Shown here: positions 1-8,082 of the stretch, piece after piece
Layout: each line of letters opens with the position of its first letter
Position numbering within the stretch: position 1 is the first letter of the stretch
Origin: Nocardia vulneris
GTDB lineage: Bacteria > Actinomycetota > Actinomycetes > Mycobacteriales > Mycobacteriaceae
Assembly (NCBI RefSeq): GCF_001613425.1
Contig: NZ_BDCI01000022.1
Location: 62,001 to 126,000, forward strand
Direction: 5' to 3'
Length of the DNA stretch: 64,000 nt
Position numbers and translations under genes: made by a program
Notes under the pieces: model-generated
Told to the model about the DNA's origin: nothing
Seen by the model: only the letters and a program-made list of their open reading frames with translations
Databases searched by the model: none

Positions 1-800
1 CCGAGTTCGATCACCTGGTCGGCGACGGCATGGATGGTGGCGGTGTCGTGACCGGAGAGCAGGACGGCGACGGAGCGGTCGGCGGCGACCTCGGTCAGCA
101 GGCGAGCGATGTCGGTGCGCAGGGCACCGTGCAGCCCGGCGAGCGGTTCGTCGAGGATCAGCACGTCGGTCTGCCGGATCAGGGCGCGGGCCAAGGCCAC
201 TCGGCGTTGCTGGCCGCCGGAGAGTTCGGCCGCCCTGCGCCGCAGGTGTTCCGGCGACAGACCGACGAGCTCCAGCGTTTCGACCAGGTGGGCGCGCGCG
301 GCGTGCGGAGCCACCTCGTGCAGCAGCCCGTGGACGCGCATCAGCGGATTGAGCGCGGATCCCGGATCCTGCCCGACGTAGGCCACGTGCGTCCGCCGGA
401 AACGCTGTAGTGCAGCGGGATTCAAGGCGAACACGTCGTGATCGGCCACCACGACCGAGCCGGATCGCCTGGCACCACGTGGTAGATCGCCGAGCAGAGC
501 GCGCATCAACGTGGTCTTGCCCGCGCCGGAGGGCCCGGTGAGCGCGGCCACGCTGCCCGTCGCGATCCGGAAGTCCAGTGGTCCGAACAACTCCTGACCG
601 TTCGGGCCGTGTACCGCCAATCCCTCGACCAGCACCGGGCAGCTCGGCACCGTCAGACGGTCGGCCGACTCCGCCCTACCGCGGTCACCATCGACTCCGA
701 GACCACCCTCGAGCACCGAATCCCGCACGGCGGCATCGCGTCCCCGCTCAGCCATGCGCCCGCCCCGTCCAGTACGCGAGGGCACGCGACCGGCGCTCAT
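1..800 (-). CDS. Opp/Dpp-type ABC transporter ATP-binding protein (3' end outside window)
   Basis: This is the energising subunit of the importer encoded upstream on the same strand. The frame reads openly from an ATG at 800 to the window edge (about 266 codons). Walker A GPSGAGKTT is at about residues 89-97, the Q-loop YVGQDP at 141-146, the signature LSGGQQ at 193-198, Walker B VLILDEP at about 213-219, and an H-loop GHD follows. The ATG overlaps the TGA of the upstream permease (ATGA), which implies translational coupling. An in-frame ATG at 755 is an alternative start. Because the window ends about where one ATPase domain ends, it could be a single ATPase or the first half of a fused DppD-DppF protein; this cannot be decided here. 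Confidence 0.85.
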   Translation of the reverse strand, partial: MSAGRVPSRTGRGGRMAERGRDAAVRDSVLEGGLGVDGDRGRAESADRLTVPSCPVLVEGLAVHGPNGQELFGPLDFRIATGSVAALTGPSGAGKTTLMRALLGDLPRGARRSGSVVVADHDVFALNPAALQRFRRTHVAYVGQDPGSALNPLMRVHGLLHEVAPHAARAHLVETLELVGLSPEHLRRRAAELSGGQQRRVALARALIRQTDVLILDEPLAGLHGALRTDIARLLTEVAADRSVAVLLSGHDTATIHAVADQVIEL

Positions 801-1636
801 GCGTCCTGGCCTTTCCCGAAGGTCGAGACGGCGAGGTTCACGCTCACCGCGACCACGGCGATCGCGAGGCTCGGCGCGAGGACAGACCACGGGTTCAGCA
901 GCATCCCGGCGGCGTTCTCGCGCACCATCACCGCCCAGTTGCTCGCGCCGAGCGTCGTCGGGAGTTGCAGGAAGGAGGCGGTGCTGACGAGGTAGACGGC
1001 GGCCACGAAACGCAGGCCGAGCTGAGCCGCGATCACCTCGCGCAGGTTGGGGATCGCCTCCCGGAAGACCAAGTGCGACAGTGTCTCTCCGCTGACCTGT
1101 GCGGCTTCGACATAACCGGAGGCAGCCACACCCGCCGCGGCCGCGGCGAAAACCCGCGCGCAGTAGGGCGTGCCGAACAGGAGTGCGACGACGAGCAGGC
1201 CGTAGGCACCCGCATCCGGCCAGGAGGTCAACACCAGCAGGATGCCGAGCACGGCGGGCAGCAGCATGGCGAAATCGGTCGCGCCTTCGATCAGTGTCCC
1301 GATACGCGGGCGCAGCGCCGCGAGCGTGCCGAGCACACACGACAGCGCGGTCACGGCCACCGCGATCAGCACCGAGAGCAGCAGCAGACCCCAACCGCCA
1401 TAGAGCAATTGACTCAGCACGTCGCGGCCGAGCCGATCGGTACCGAGCCAGGCATCCCCGGCCGGATCGCCGAACGGAATACCGACCGGTGTTTGCGCGC
1501 CATGCGGCGCGAACGCCGGACCCAGCACCGCGAGCATCGACACCAGCACGGCGGGCAGCACGGTCAGCAGCCGCAGCAGCTTCGCCCGGCGACTGCCGCG
1601 GGCGGCGGAAATCCCCGCTGTGGACGTCTCTTTCAT
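797..1636 (-). CDS. ABC transporter permease, DppC/NikC type
   Basis: This is an inner-membrane subunit of a peptide/nickel/metallophore-class importer, 279 aa. It has an N-terminal membrane segment after a basic stretch, then the DppC-typical loop containing HGAQTPVGIPFG and LGTDRLGRDVLSQLLYG, then four to five further hydrophobic segments. The binding-protein-dependent permease (EAA) loop reads EAAQVSGETLSHLVFREAIPN. The start ATG overlaps the stop of the upstream permease, and its own stop overlaps the ATPase start, so the order is SBP, permease B, permease C, ATPase. Family membership is clear. The substrate is inferred only from the iron box and the divergent metallophore-like operon. 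Confidence 0.88.
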   Translation of the reverse strand: MKETSTAGISAARGSRRAKLLRLLTVLPAVLVSMLAVLGPAFAPHGAQTPVGIPFGDPAGDAWLGTDRLGRDVLSQLLYGGWGLLLLSVLIAVAVTALSCVLGTLAALRPRIGTLIEGATDFAMLLPAVLGILLVLTSWPDAGAYGLLVVALLFGTPYCARVFAAAAAGVAASGYVEAAQVSGETLSHLVFREAIPNLREVIAAQLGLRFVAAVYLVSTASFLQLPTTLGASNWAVMVRENAAGMLLNPWSVLAPSLAIAVVAVSVNLAVSTFGKGQDA

Positions 1637-2721
1637 CGGCTCCCCCGCAACGACCACGCGCGGATCCCGTCGGCCACCGCGAGCACGCACATGATGACCA
1701 CCCCGGACAACGCCACCACCGCGGCGACCGTCGACACGTCCCGGTCGGCGACCGAGCCGGCGAGCACCGCGCCGAGCCCCGGGTAGTTGAAGATGGTCTC
1801 GACCACCAGCGCGCCGCCGAGCACCATGCCGACGGTGGTCGCGAAACTCGCCACGATCGTCGGCAGGGCGAACGGCAGCACATGGCGCAGCAGCACCGCC
1901 CGGGTGCCGATCCCGTCCAGCACCGCGCTTTCCACGTGCGGTGCGCGCGCGGCCTCGACCAGCGCGGCCCGCACGACCCGGGTGTTCCAGCCGATCTGCG
2001 GGACGGCCAGTGCGAGCACCGGCAGCACCAGCATGTCGGCCCGCACCGGAAATCCGGACCGCCCCGTGACGGTCACGGCCGGCAACCAGCCGAGGGCCAG
2101 CGCGAAGATCAGGATCAACAGTGTCGCGAGGACGAATTCCGGTATCGCGGCGGCCGTCGTGGTGGCGGGTTGCAGTGCTCGTGCGAAGACCCGCCGTACC
2201 AGCTCGGCGCAGTGCCGAAGCAACACAGCGCACCGGCCGAGCAGCCCACCGCCGCCGCGGATCGACCCGGCATCTCCGGGCCGCTCCCGGGTATCGGTCG
2301 CCGCCCTGGGGCCGGCCGCGGACCCGCTCGGGCGCAACGGGTTCAGCGCAGCGCTCTGCCGCGTCGCCCACCACGCGCCGAGCAGCAGCGACACGAGCAC
2401 CGTGGCCACCAGCGCGAGTCCGCCGAGCAGCAACGTCGGCGGAAACTTGTCGGCGAGCAGCTCGTTGATCGAGCGGCCGCGCGCGGTGTGGCCGAAATCG
2501 CCGGTGGCGACACCGGCGATCCAGTCCCAGAACCGGGCGGGCAGCGGCCGATCCAGTCCCAGTTCGTGTTCCTTCGCCGCGACCAGCTCCGGTGTCGCGT
2601 CCCGGCCGAGCACCGCCCGCGCCGTATTGCCGGGCAGCAGGTCGACCACCACGAAAACCGTGGCGAGCAGCGCGATCAGCAGGACGATCCGGCGCACGAA
2701 CAGCCGGGCGAACGCCATCAT
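1633..2721 (-). CDS. ABC transporter permease, DppB/NikB type, with an unusual loop insertion
   Basis: This is the partner permease of the importer. The N-terminus (RRIVLLIALLATVFVVVDLLPG) and the later segments (IPEFVLATLLILIFALALGWLPA, EAA-type loop ending LRHVLPFALPTIV, NYPGLGAVLAGSVADRD) are typical of DppB. It is about 362 aa, against about 310-340 for the family. The excess lies in a Gly/Arg/Pro-rich stretch between the second and third membrane segments (about 2190-2357). The start is one of two consecutive ATGs (2721 or 2718) overlapping the SBP stop. The insertion keeps the frame. Confidence 0.85.
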   Translation of the reverse strand: MMAFARLFVRRIVLLIALLATVFVVVDLLPGNTARAVLGRDATPELVAAKEHELGLDRPLPARFWDWIAGVATGDFGHTARGRSINELLADKFPPTLLLGGLALVATVLVSLLLGAWWATRQSAALNPLRPSGSAAGPRAATDTRERPGDAGSIRGGGGLLGRCAVLLRHCAELVRRVFARALQPATTTAAAIPEFVLATLLILIFALALGWLPAVTVTGRSGFPVRADMLVLPVLALAVPQIGWNTRVVRAALVEAARAPHVESAVLDGIGTRAVLLRHVLPFALPTIVASFATTVGMVLGGALVVETIFNYPGLGAVLAGSVADRDVSTVAAVVALSGVVIMCVLAVADGIRAWSLRGSR

Positions 2722-4235
2722 CCCGCCAGCCAGGCTCGTTCCAGCTGGACCCGGGCGTATCCGCCGAGCGTGGGCAGGCCGTTGACCCGGGCGGAGGCGA
2801 TATCGATGCCGTCGGCCATCCCCCACACCAGGTAGCCACCGCGGTCGTACTCGATCTGCTGGAGTTCGCGGCTGGCCTGCGTGTACTCCGAGTCACTCGG
2901 CGCGGCCAAGGCTTTCGCGGTGGCGGCATCGAATGCGGCGTCCTTGAAGTCGGTTTCGTTGCGATTGGAACCGCTGGACATCAGCTGCTTCGCGAAGAAC
3001 AATGCGGAATCGTTGGTACCCCAGGACACGGTGTACAGCGGCGCCTTCAGCCAGGTCTGATCGTAGAAGGCATTCGACTCCTGCGTGACCACGTCGAGGC
3101 GGACGCCGATCTCGGCCAGCTGGGTCGCGATCACCTTCGCCGACTCCACTTCACCGGGTGCCTCGGCCTTGGTCACCAGCGGATAGGTACGGCCGGTATC
3201 GAACGCGGCCTCGCGCAGCAGCGTCTTCGCCCGTTCGATGTCGCGGCCGCGCTGCGCGATGGACTTGTCGTACACCGGGTCGGCGGTGCCGAGAATGTCG
3301 TTGGCGACCGTGCCGTAGCCCGAATGCACCTGTGTCACCAGGGCATTGCGGTCCACGCCGAGTCGCAGCGCGGTCCGCACCCGGGCGTCGGCGAACGGAC
3401 CGTCCGAGCAGCGCATCGCCACGCCGAGCATGGTGTCGTTCGCGCGTCGCACCACGGTCAGGTCACCGCGGCCCTCGGCGGTCCGGCCCGCGATCGCACC
3501 GACATTGGACGCGAGATCGATCTGACCGCCGAGCACGGCATTGCCCAGCGCCGTCACGCTTTCGAACATGGTGACCTCGATGGCGTCGAGCAGCGGCGCG
3601 GGGCCGTGCCAGTGCTCGTTGCGCACCAGGCGGGCGTTGCCGTTCTGGTAGGACTCCAGCCGGAACGGCCCGGTGCCAACGGCTTTGGTGAAGTCGGTGG
3701 TGTCCTTCTTGACCGTGAAGGTCATCAGCCGGACCAGCAGCGGCAGCTGGGTGTTCGGCTCGGGTACGGCGAGCACCACCCGGTTCGGTCCGTCGGCAGT
3801 GATATCCGCCACGGCGACAGGCATTTTCGAGGCGCCGCCGACCGTGCGCAGCCGTTGCAAGGACCACACCACGTCGTCGGCGGTGACCGGTGTGCCGTCA
3901 TGGAAGGTGGCGCCCTCGGCGATAGTGAACGTCCAGCGACGGCGTTCCGCGTCGGATTCCCACCTGGTGGCCAACCGGGGCAACACATTCGGATCGCCGC
4001 CCGGCACGGTCAGCGCGTCGTACACCAGGGCGGTGATGAGGAAGTCGCTGTCGTTGCTGAGGTTGGCGTGCGGGTCGCGCTGCAGCTGCGCCGCGGTACC
4101 CAGGGCACCGACCCGCAGGGTGCCGCCACGCTGCACGGATCCGGTTCCGCCACGATCGTCCGAGCACGCGGCGACCAGCAATACCGCGCCCACCCCAAGC
4201 CCCGACCTGATCAGCTGCCTACGGTTCAATCCCAT
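2718..4235 (-). CDS. Substrate-binding lipoprotein, SBP_bac_5 (Opp/Dpp/Nik) family
   Basis: This is the extracellular solute receptor of the importer, 505 aa. The N-terminus has a twin-arginine-like stretch (NRRQLIRSG), a hydrophobic core and a lipobox LVAAC, so a membrane-anchored lipoprotein is expected. The body has family 5 features: GGTLRVG near the N-terminus, a LATRWESDAERRRWTFTI region, FHDGTPVTADDVVWSLQRL, and VGTGPFRL in the middle. This family carries peptides, nickel complexes and opine metallophores such as staphylopine (CntA). The ATG at 4235 is chosen over the longer reading from 4319 because a signal sequence follows directly and an AGAAGG-like ribosome site precedes it. An IdeR-type box lies 56-74 bases upstream, suggesting iron repression. 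Confidence 0.88.
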   Translation of the reverse strand: MGLNRRQLIRSGLGVGAVLLVAACSDDRGGTGSVQRGGTLRVGALGTAAQLQRDPHANLSNDSDFLITALVYDALTVPGGDPNVLPRLATRWESDAERRRWTFTIAEGATFHDGTPVTADDVVWSLQRLRTVGGASKMPVAVADITADGPNRVVLAVPEPNTQLPLLVRLMTFTVKKDTTDFTKAVGTGPFRLESYQNGNARLVRNEHWHGPAPLLDAIEVTMFESVTALGNAVLGGQIDLASNVGAIAGRTAEGRGDLTVVRRANDTMLGVAMRCSDGPFADARVRTALRLGVDRNALVTQVHSGYGTVANDILGTADPVYDKSIAQRGRDIERAKTLLREAAFDTGRTYPLVTKAEAPGEVESAKVIATQLAEIGVRLDVVTQESNAFYDQTWLKAPLYTVSWGTNDSALFFAKQLMSSGSNRNETDFKDAAFDAATAKALAAPSDSEYTQASRELQQIEYDRGGYLVWGMADGIDIASARVNGLPTLGGYARVQLERAWLAG

Positions 4236-4290
4236 TGCGCTGCCTTCTTCCTCGTGATCCCCGCGGCCCAGCACGAAGTGCGGACGCAGG

Positions 4291-4309
4291 CGAGGACAGG
4301 CTAGCCTAA
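4291..4309 (-). promoter_or_regulatory. Putative IdeR/DtxR iron box for the ABC importer
   Basis: The core AGGCTAGCCTAA matches the right part of the consensus TTAGGTTAGGCTAACCTAA, and about 14 of 19 positions agree. It lies between the divergent importer and biosynthetic genes, closer to the importer. Confidence 0.7.
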
Positions 4310-4436
4310 ACGTTGCCACCCCTCATCGATACCCGGCCGCAGTGGCAGCGAATCGGCCGATCGCTCACCGGCTTCGAATCAGCAAACGCAATCTCCCCAC
4401 GGAGTCATAGACTTTTGCTATCTTTCTACAACTCGC

Positions 4437-4455
4437 TTAGGTAAGCCTTGCTTAA
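4437..4455 (+). promoter_or_regulatory. Putative IdeR/DtxR iron box for the metallophore operon
   Basis: TTAGGTAAGCCTTGCTTAA matches the consensus TTAGGTTAGGCTAACCTAA at 14 positions, 15 if S is allowed at position 10. It sits 77-95 bases before the chosen start of the first biosynthetic gene. A longer TTG-initiated reading of that gene (from 4448) would overlap this box, which argues for the downstream GTG start. Confidence 0.75.
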
Positions 4456-4531
4456 CGGAGTGCGAGCGGCTAGCTTCGCAGGGCGACGTCAGTTCTGCTC
4501 TTTTCAACGATGCGAAGAAGGGATTCCCTCG

Positions 4532-5734
4532 GTGAAAGGCGTTCTCTCCGAACGTAAGACGCTTCACCCGCAGGATATCGAACGCCGCGAGTTCCCCGCC
4601 GCCGCCGGGCGTGCGGTGCGCGAGCTTGCGCGAGAGATATCTACCACACTCGACGCGGCCCGCACCAGTCCCGCCGCGACGGCCCGCACGCTGACCGATC
4701 CGGCGCTCATCGCGCAGATCGACGCGCGGGTCGGCGAGTTACCCACCGAGGTTCGACAGGCCATGCGACCGCCCGCGACGGCCGCGGGCGCGACCATCGT
4801 GAGCAGGCTGCCCCTGACCGACGACGAACTCGGCCCCACGCCGCCGAGCTGGCGCGAGGCCGCGGAGTGGAGCGGTTCGGCAGCGCGGCGCGCGCACTCC
4901 TTCGAACTCGATCTCGCGATGCTGCTGCTGGCCCGGGCCGCGGGCGAGCCGTTCGGCTGGCACGGCCAGCAGGGCGGGCGGCTGGTCAACAACATCCTGC
5001 CCTCCCCCGGTCACGAGCACGAGCAGTCGGGTGCGAGCAGCAAGACGCTGCTCAGCCCGCATTCCGAGGACGCCTTCCACCCGGGGCGGGCCAACCTGCT
5101 GATGCTCGGGTGCCTGCGCAATCCGGACCTGGTGGGCACCACGGTGTCCTCGGTGCGGCGGGTCGAACTCAGTGCGGCGCAGCGGCGACTGCTCAGCGCA
5201 CCGGTGCTGCCGATCCTGCCCGACGTCTCCTATGGCACGGGGCACGAACAGTATTCGGCCCCGCCGCTGCCCACGCTCTGGAGCAGCGCGGGTCCGGACG
5301 AGACCACGCTGCGTTACGACCCGGCCTACACCCCGCTCGACGACGCCGACCCGGCCTTCCGCGCCGCCTACGCCAGGCTCACCGCCGAGTTGGAGCGGGT
5401 CTGCGTCACGGCCGCACTCTCGCCCGGTGAGCTGCTGCTGGTGGACAACGACGTCGCCGTGCACGGCCGGGTTCCGTTCACCGCGCGTTACGACGGCACC
5501 GACCGGTGGCTCAAGCGGGTGAACGTCCGCCTGCCGGAACGGCCGCGCCGGGCCGAAGAGACCGACGAGAATGGTTATGGGCAACGGATCGTCGCCCCGT
5601 TCCGAGCAGCAGGCAGTCCCGCGTTCGTGTCCGGTGGCCGCGAGCCGGCCCGTACGGACGGAAGCCGGGCGCAGAACCCGGTGGGCACAGAGCGGGATGC
5701 AGCACATGATCGAGGATCCGTTGAACACACGTGA
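4532..5734 (+). CDS. Clavaminate-synthase-like Fe(II)/2-oxoglutarate oxygenase (amino acid hydroxylase type)
   Basis: This is predicted to be a 400 aa non-haem iron dioxygenase of the VioC/AsnO/TauD-like group. The iron-binding motif HxE is visible as SPHSEDAFHP, followed by the family segment LMLGCLRNPDLVGTTVSSV. The distal His and the oxoglutarate-binding Arg lie in VDNDVAVHGRVPF and WLKRVNVRLP. Relatives beta-hydroxylate Asn, Arg or Asp, free or carrier-bound. As first gene of the operon it could hydroxylate an aspartate-derived building block or the finished metallophore. GTG 4532 is preferred because AAGGGA precedes it at a good distance and the longer start lies in the iron box. The gene overlaps the next by 29 bases. 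The substrate is unknown. Confidence 0.82.
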   Translation: MKGVLSERKTLHPQDIERREFPAAAGRAVRELAREISTTLDAARTSPAATARTLTDPALIAQIDARVGELPTEVRQAMRPPATAAGATIVSRLPLTDDELGPTPPSWREAAEWSGSAARRAHSFELDLAMLLLARAAGEPFGWHGQQGGRLVNNILPSPGHEHEQSGASSKTLLSPHSEDAFHPGRANLLMLGCLRNPDLVGTTVSSVRRVELSAAQRRLLSAPVLPILPDVSYGTGHEQYSAPPLPTLWSSAGPDETTLRYDPAYTPLDDADPAFRAAYARLTAELERVCVTAALSPGELLLVDNDVAVHGRVPFTARYDGTDRWLKRVNVRLPERPRRAEETDENGYGQRIVAPFRAAGSPAFVSGGREPARTDGSRAQNPVGTERDAAHDRGSVEHT

Positions 5735-6716
5735 CCGCAGCACACCCTTACGGGTGTTGAGCCGCAGCGACCTGGCCGGCGTGCCGATCACGCCCGGCGA
5801 GGTGGTGCGCGCGGTGGAGGACGCGTATCTCGCGTTCGCCGCGGGAGATTCGGACAATCCACGCAAGCTGAGCGTGGCCAACCCGGACGGCTGGTCGGTG
5901 TCGTACGCGATGCTCGGCCGCGACGGCCGCCGCCGGGTGGTCGCCATGAAGACGTCCTACAAGTTCGATCCGGGACACGACCGCAGCACCAAGCGCTACT
6001 ACACCACCATCACGCTCTACGACGACAGTACGGGCGCGCCGATCGCGCTGATGGACTGCTCCCGGGTCGGCGCGCTGCGCACCCCGGCGGTCTCGGCGCT
6101 GCTGGTCCGCGAGACCGTGCGCCGCGGCGCGGAGAGCGTGTTGCTGATCGGTACCGGAACACAGGGGCGAAACGCGTTGCCGCACTTGCTCGCCGCGAAT
6201 CCGCAGCTGCGCAAGCTGATGCTGTACGGCACCCATCCGGAGGGCCTCGACGCGGTGCACCGGCACCTCGCCGAGTACTACCCGCACGCACTGCTGGAAA
6301 CGGTCGAGGATCCGCGGGTGGCCGCGGCCACCGCCGACGTGGTGCTGGCCACCGCGGGCCCCGGCACCGAGGTCGCGCTCGAATCCGCCGATCTGGCACC
6401 GGGTTCGACGGTGGTGCTGGTCGGCTACGGACTGGCGCCCTCGACGCTGATCGAGGCTGATCGGGTGGTCGCCACCAGCGCCGAGCAGATGGCCCTGACC
6501 GGAACCGACATGGTCGGCCCGGACGGCAAGCTGCGCTCGGTGGACGCCGAACTGCCACAGATCTTGAGCCGCCGCGCGGTCGGGCGCCGCTCCGACGACG
6601 AGCGCATCTTCGTTTACAACAGCGGATTGGTGCTCACCGATATCGCGGTCGCGCATGCCCTCGCGGAGCGTGCCATCGAGGAGGGCCGGGGCACGGAGGT
6701 ACCACTGTGGGATTGA
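5706..6716 (+). CDS. SbnB-like ornithine cyclodeaminase/mu-crystallin family dehydrogenase
   Basis: This is an NAD(P)-dependent enzyme of 336 aa, the length I recall for staphyloferrin B SbnB. Family features are GALRTPAVSALLV, the Rossmann loop LLIGTGTQGRNALPHLLA and VYNSGLVLTDIAVAHALAE near the C-terminus. SbnB oxidatively cleaves N-(1-amino-1-carboxyl-2-ethyl)glutamate to L-2,3-diaminopropionate (Dap). In an EDDS-like route a relative could instead work as a reductive aminase joining an amine to oxaloacetate. The ATG at 5706 has GAGCGGG nine bases upstream; ATG 5697 is an alternative. It overlaps both neighbours, so it is translationally coupled. Family is sure; the direction of the reaction is inferred. 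Confidence 0.85.
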   Translation: MIEDPLNTRDRSTPLRVLSRSDLAGVPITPGEVVRAVEDAYLAFAAGDSDNPRKLSVANPDGWSVSYAMLGRDGRRRVVAMKTSYKFDPGHDRSTKRYYTTITLYDDSTGAPIALMDCSRVGALRTPAVSALLVRETVRRGAESVLLIGTGTQGRNALPHLLAANPQLRKLMLYGTHPEGLDAVHRHLAEYYPHALLETVEDPRVAAATADVVLATAGPGTEVALESADLAPGSTVVLVGYGLAPSTLIEADRVVATSAEQMALTGTDMVGPDGKLRSVDAELPQILSRRAVGRRSDDERIFVYNSGLVLTDIAVAHALAERAIEEGRGTEVPLWD

Positions 6717-8047
6717 CGGTCGTGCCGACGCACAGCGCGACACCGCTGCCCGCGCACTCGGACCCCTGGGAGCGTCGCGCGCTCGCCGATCCGAACCTGC
6801 TCGGCGACATCGCCTTTACCGTCGGCGGCCCGTTCCACGTCATGTATCCGCCGCGCGTCGCCCGCAATATCGCGAGCTTCCACGCGGCGTTCACCCAGGC
6901 CGGGGTCGACGGCGTCGTCTACTACGGCAAGAAGGCGAACAAGTCCGCCGCCGTGGTCCGCGCCTGCGCCGAACACGGTGCGGGCGTGGACGTCGCCAGC
7001 GTGGGTGAGCTGACAGCCGCACTGGCACAGGGCATTCGTGGCGACGAGCTGATGGTGACCGGTCCCGCGAAGGCCGACGAGCTGCTCTGGCTCGCCACCC
7101 GGCACGGCGCGCTGATCGCCGTCGACGATCTCGGTGAGCTCGATCGCCTTGCCGCACTGGGCACTTCGGCACTACCCGCCCGAATCCTGTTGCGCGTGCT
7201 CCCGCCCGCGTCGGCCAGCCGATTCGGCCTGACCGACGCCGAAATCACCGCCGCGCTGGCCGTTCTCGACAGCTGCGGCACAGTGCGGCTGGAGGGCTTC
7301 AGCTTTCACCTCTCCGGCTACGACGCGGTCGCGCGGGCGGAGCTGGCGACGGCGACGATCGCCCGCTGCCTGCACGCGCGCACGCTCGGCCATCCCGGCA
7401 CCACGCTGTCGATCGGCGGCGGATTCGGTGTCGACTACGTCCCGGCGGCGCAGTGGGCCGAGTTCGGCGACCGGGTCGACCGTTCGTGGTTCCACTCGGG
7501 CAAGACGTTCGATTCGTACTACCCGTACCACTTCCCCGCGCCGGGCGCGGACATGCTCACCGCGATCCTGGCGCACGACGGGCTCGCGCAACGACTGCGG
7601 GACACCGCGATTCGCCTCGCCGTCGAACCCGGCCGGGCGCTGCTCGCCCATGCCGGTTGCACCGTCTTCCGGGTGCAGGGCAGCAAGACCAGGTACACCG
7701 ACGGCGCGCCGTACCGACTGCTCACCGTCGACGGCACCAGCCTCAGCCTGTCCGAGCAGTGGTTCGACAGCGAATACCTGCCCGACCCGGTGCTGTGGCC
7801 GCAGCTGCCCGGCACGCCGACGCCGACCAGCGTCGGCGCGGCGACCTGCCTCGACTCGGACATGCTCAGCTGGCGGCGGATTCCGCTGCCGCGCGCCGCC
7901 GAGGTCGGTGATCTGTTGATCTACCCGAACACCGCCGGTTATCAAATGGACTCGAACGAGTCCGCCTTTCACGACCTGCCGATACCGCCCAAGGTCGTGC
8001 TGCACGACGCGCCCGGCGACCGGTTCCGCTGGACGCTCGACGGCTGA
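6707..8047 (+). CDS. PLP-dependent decarboxylase, LysA/ornithine-decarboxylase fold III (SbnH-like)
   Basis: This is a 446 aa alanine-racemase-fold decarboxylase. The PLP lysine motif reads YYGKKANKS, the His that stacks on PLP lies in FSFHLSGY, the glycine loop is SIGGGFGVDY, phosphate contacts are in VEPGRALLAHAG, and the C-terminal active-site Cys/Asp lies in TCLDSDML. SbnH, the close functional analogue, decarboxylates a Dap-containing staphyloferrin B intermediate. Here it may remove the serine-derived carboxylate to leave an ethylenediamine unit. GTG 6707 has GGAGGT six bases upstream and overlaps the previous stop by 10 bases. No lysine biosynthesis genes lie nearby, so a siderophore-type role is favoured over LysA. 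Confidence 0.85.
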   Translation: MGLTVVPTHSATPLPAHSDPWERRALADPNLLGDIAFTVGGPFHVMYPPRVARNIASFHAAFTQAGVDGVVYYGKKANKSAAVVRACAEHGAGVDVASVGELTAALAQGIRGDELMVTGPAKADELLWLATRHGALIAVDDLGELDRLAALGTSALPARILLRVLPPASASRFGLTDAEITAALAVLDSCGTVRLEGFSFHLSGYDAVARAELATATIARCLHARTLGHPGTTLSIGGGFGVDYVPAAQWAEFGDRVDRSWFHSGKTFDSYYPYHFPAPGADMLTAILAHDGLAQRLRDTAIRLAVEPGRALLAHAGCTVFRVQGSKTRYTDGAPYRLLTVDGTSLSLSEQWFDSEYLPDPVLWPQLPGTPTPTSVGAATCLDSDMLSWRRIPLPRAAEVGDLLIYPNTAGYQMDSNESAFHDLPIPPKVVLHDAPGDRFRWTLDG

Positions 8048-8082
8048 CCCCCTTACCCAGACCTGAACGAGGAGAACATCCC

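Noticed and set aside
797..2929. Single 710-codon fusion of two permeases
   Set aside because: The long minus frame reads the true DppC-like protein only in its last 279 codons. The first part is an out-of-frame reading of the DppB-like gene.
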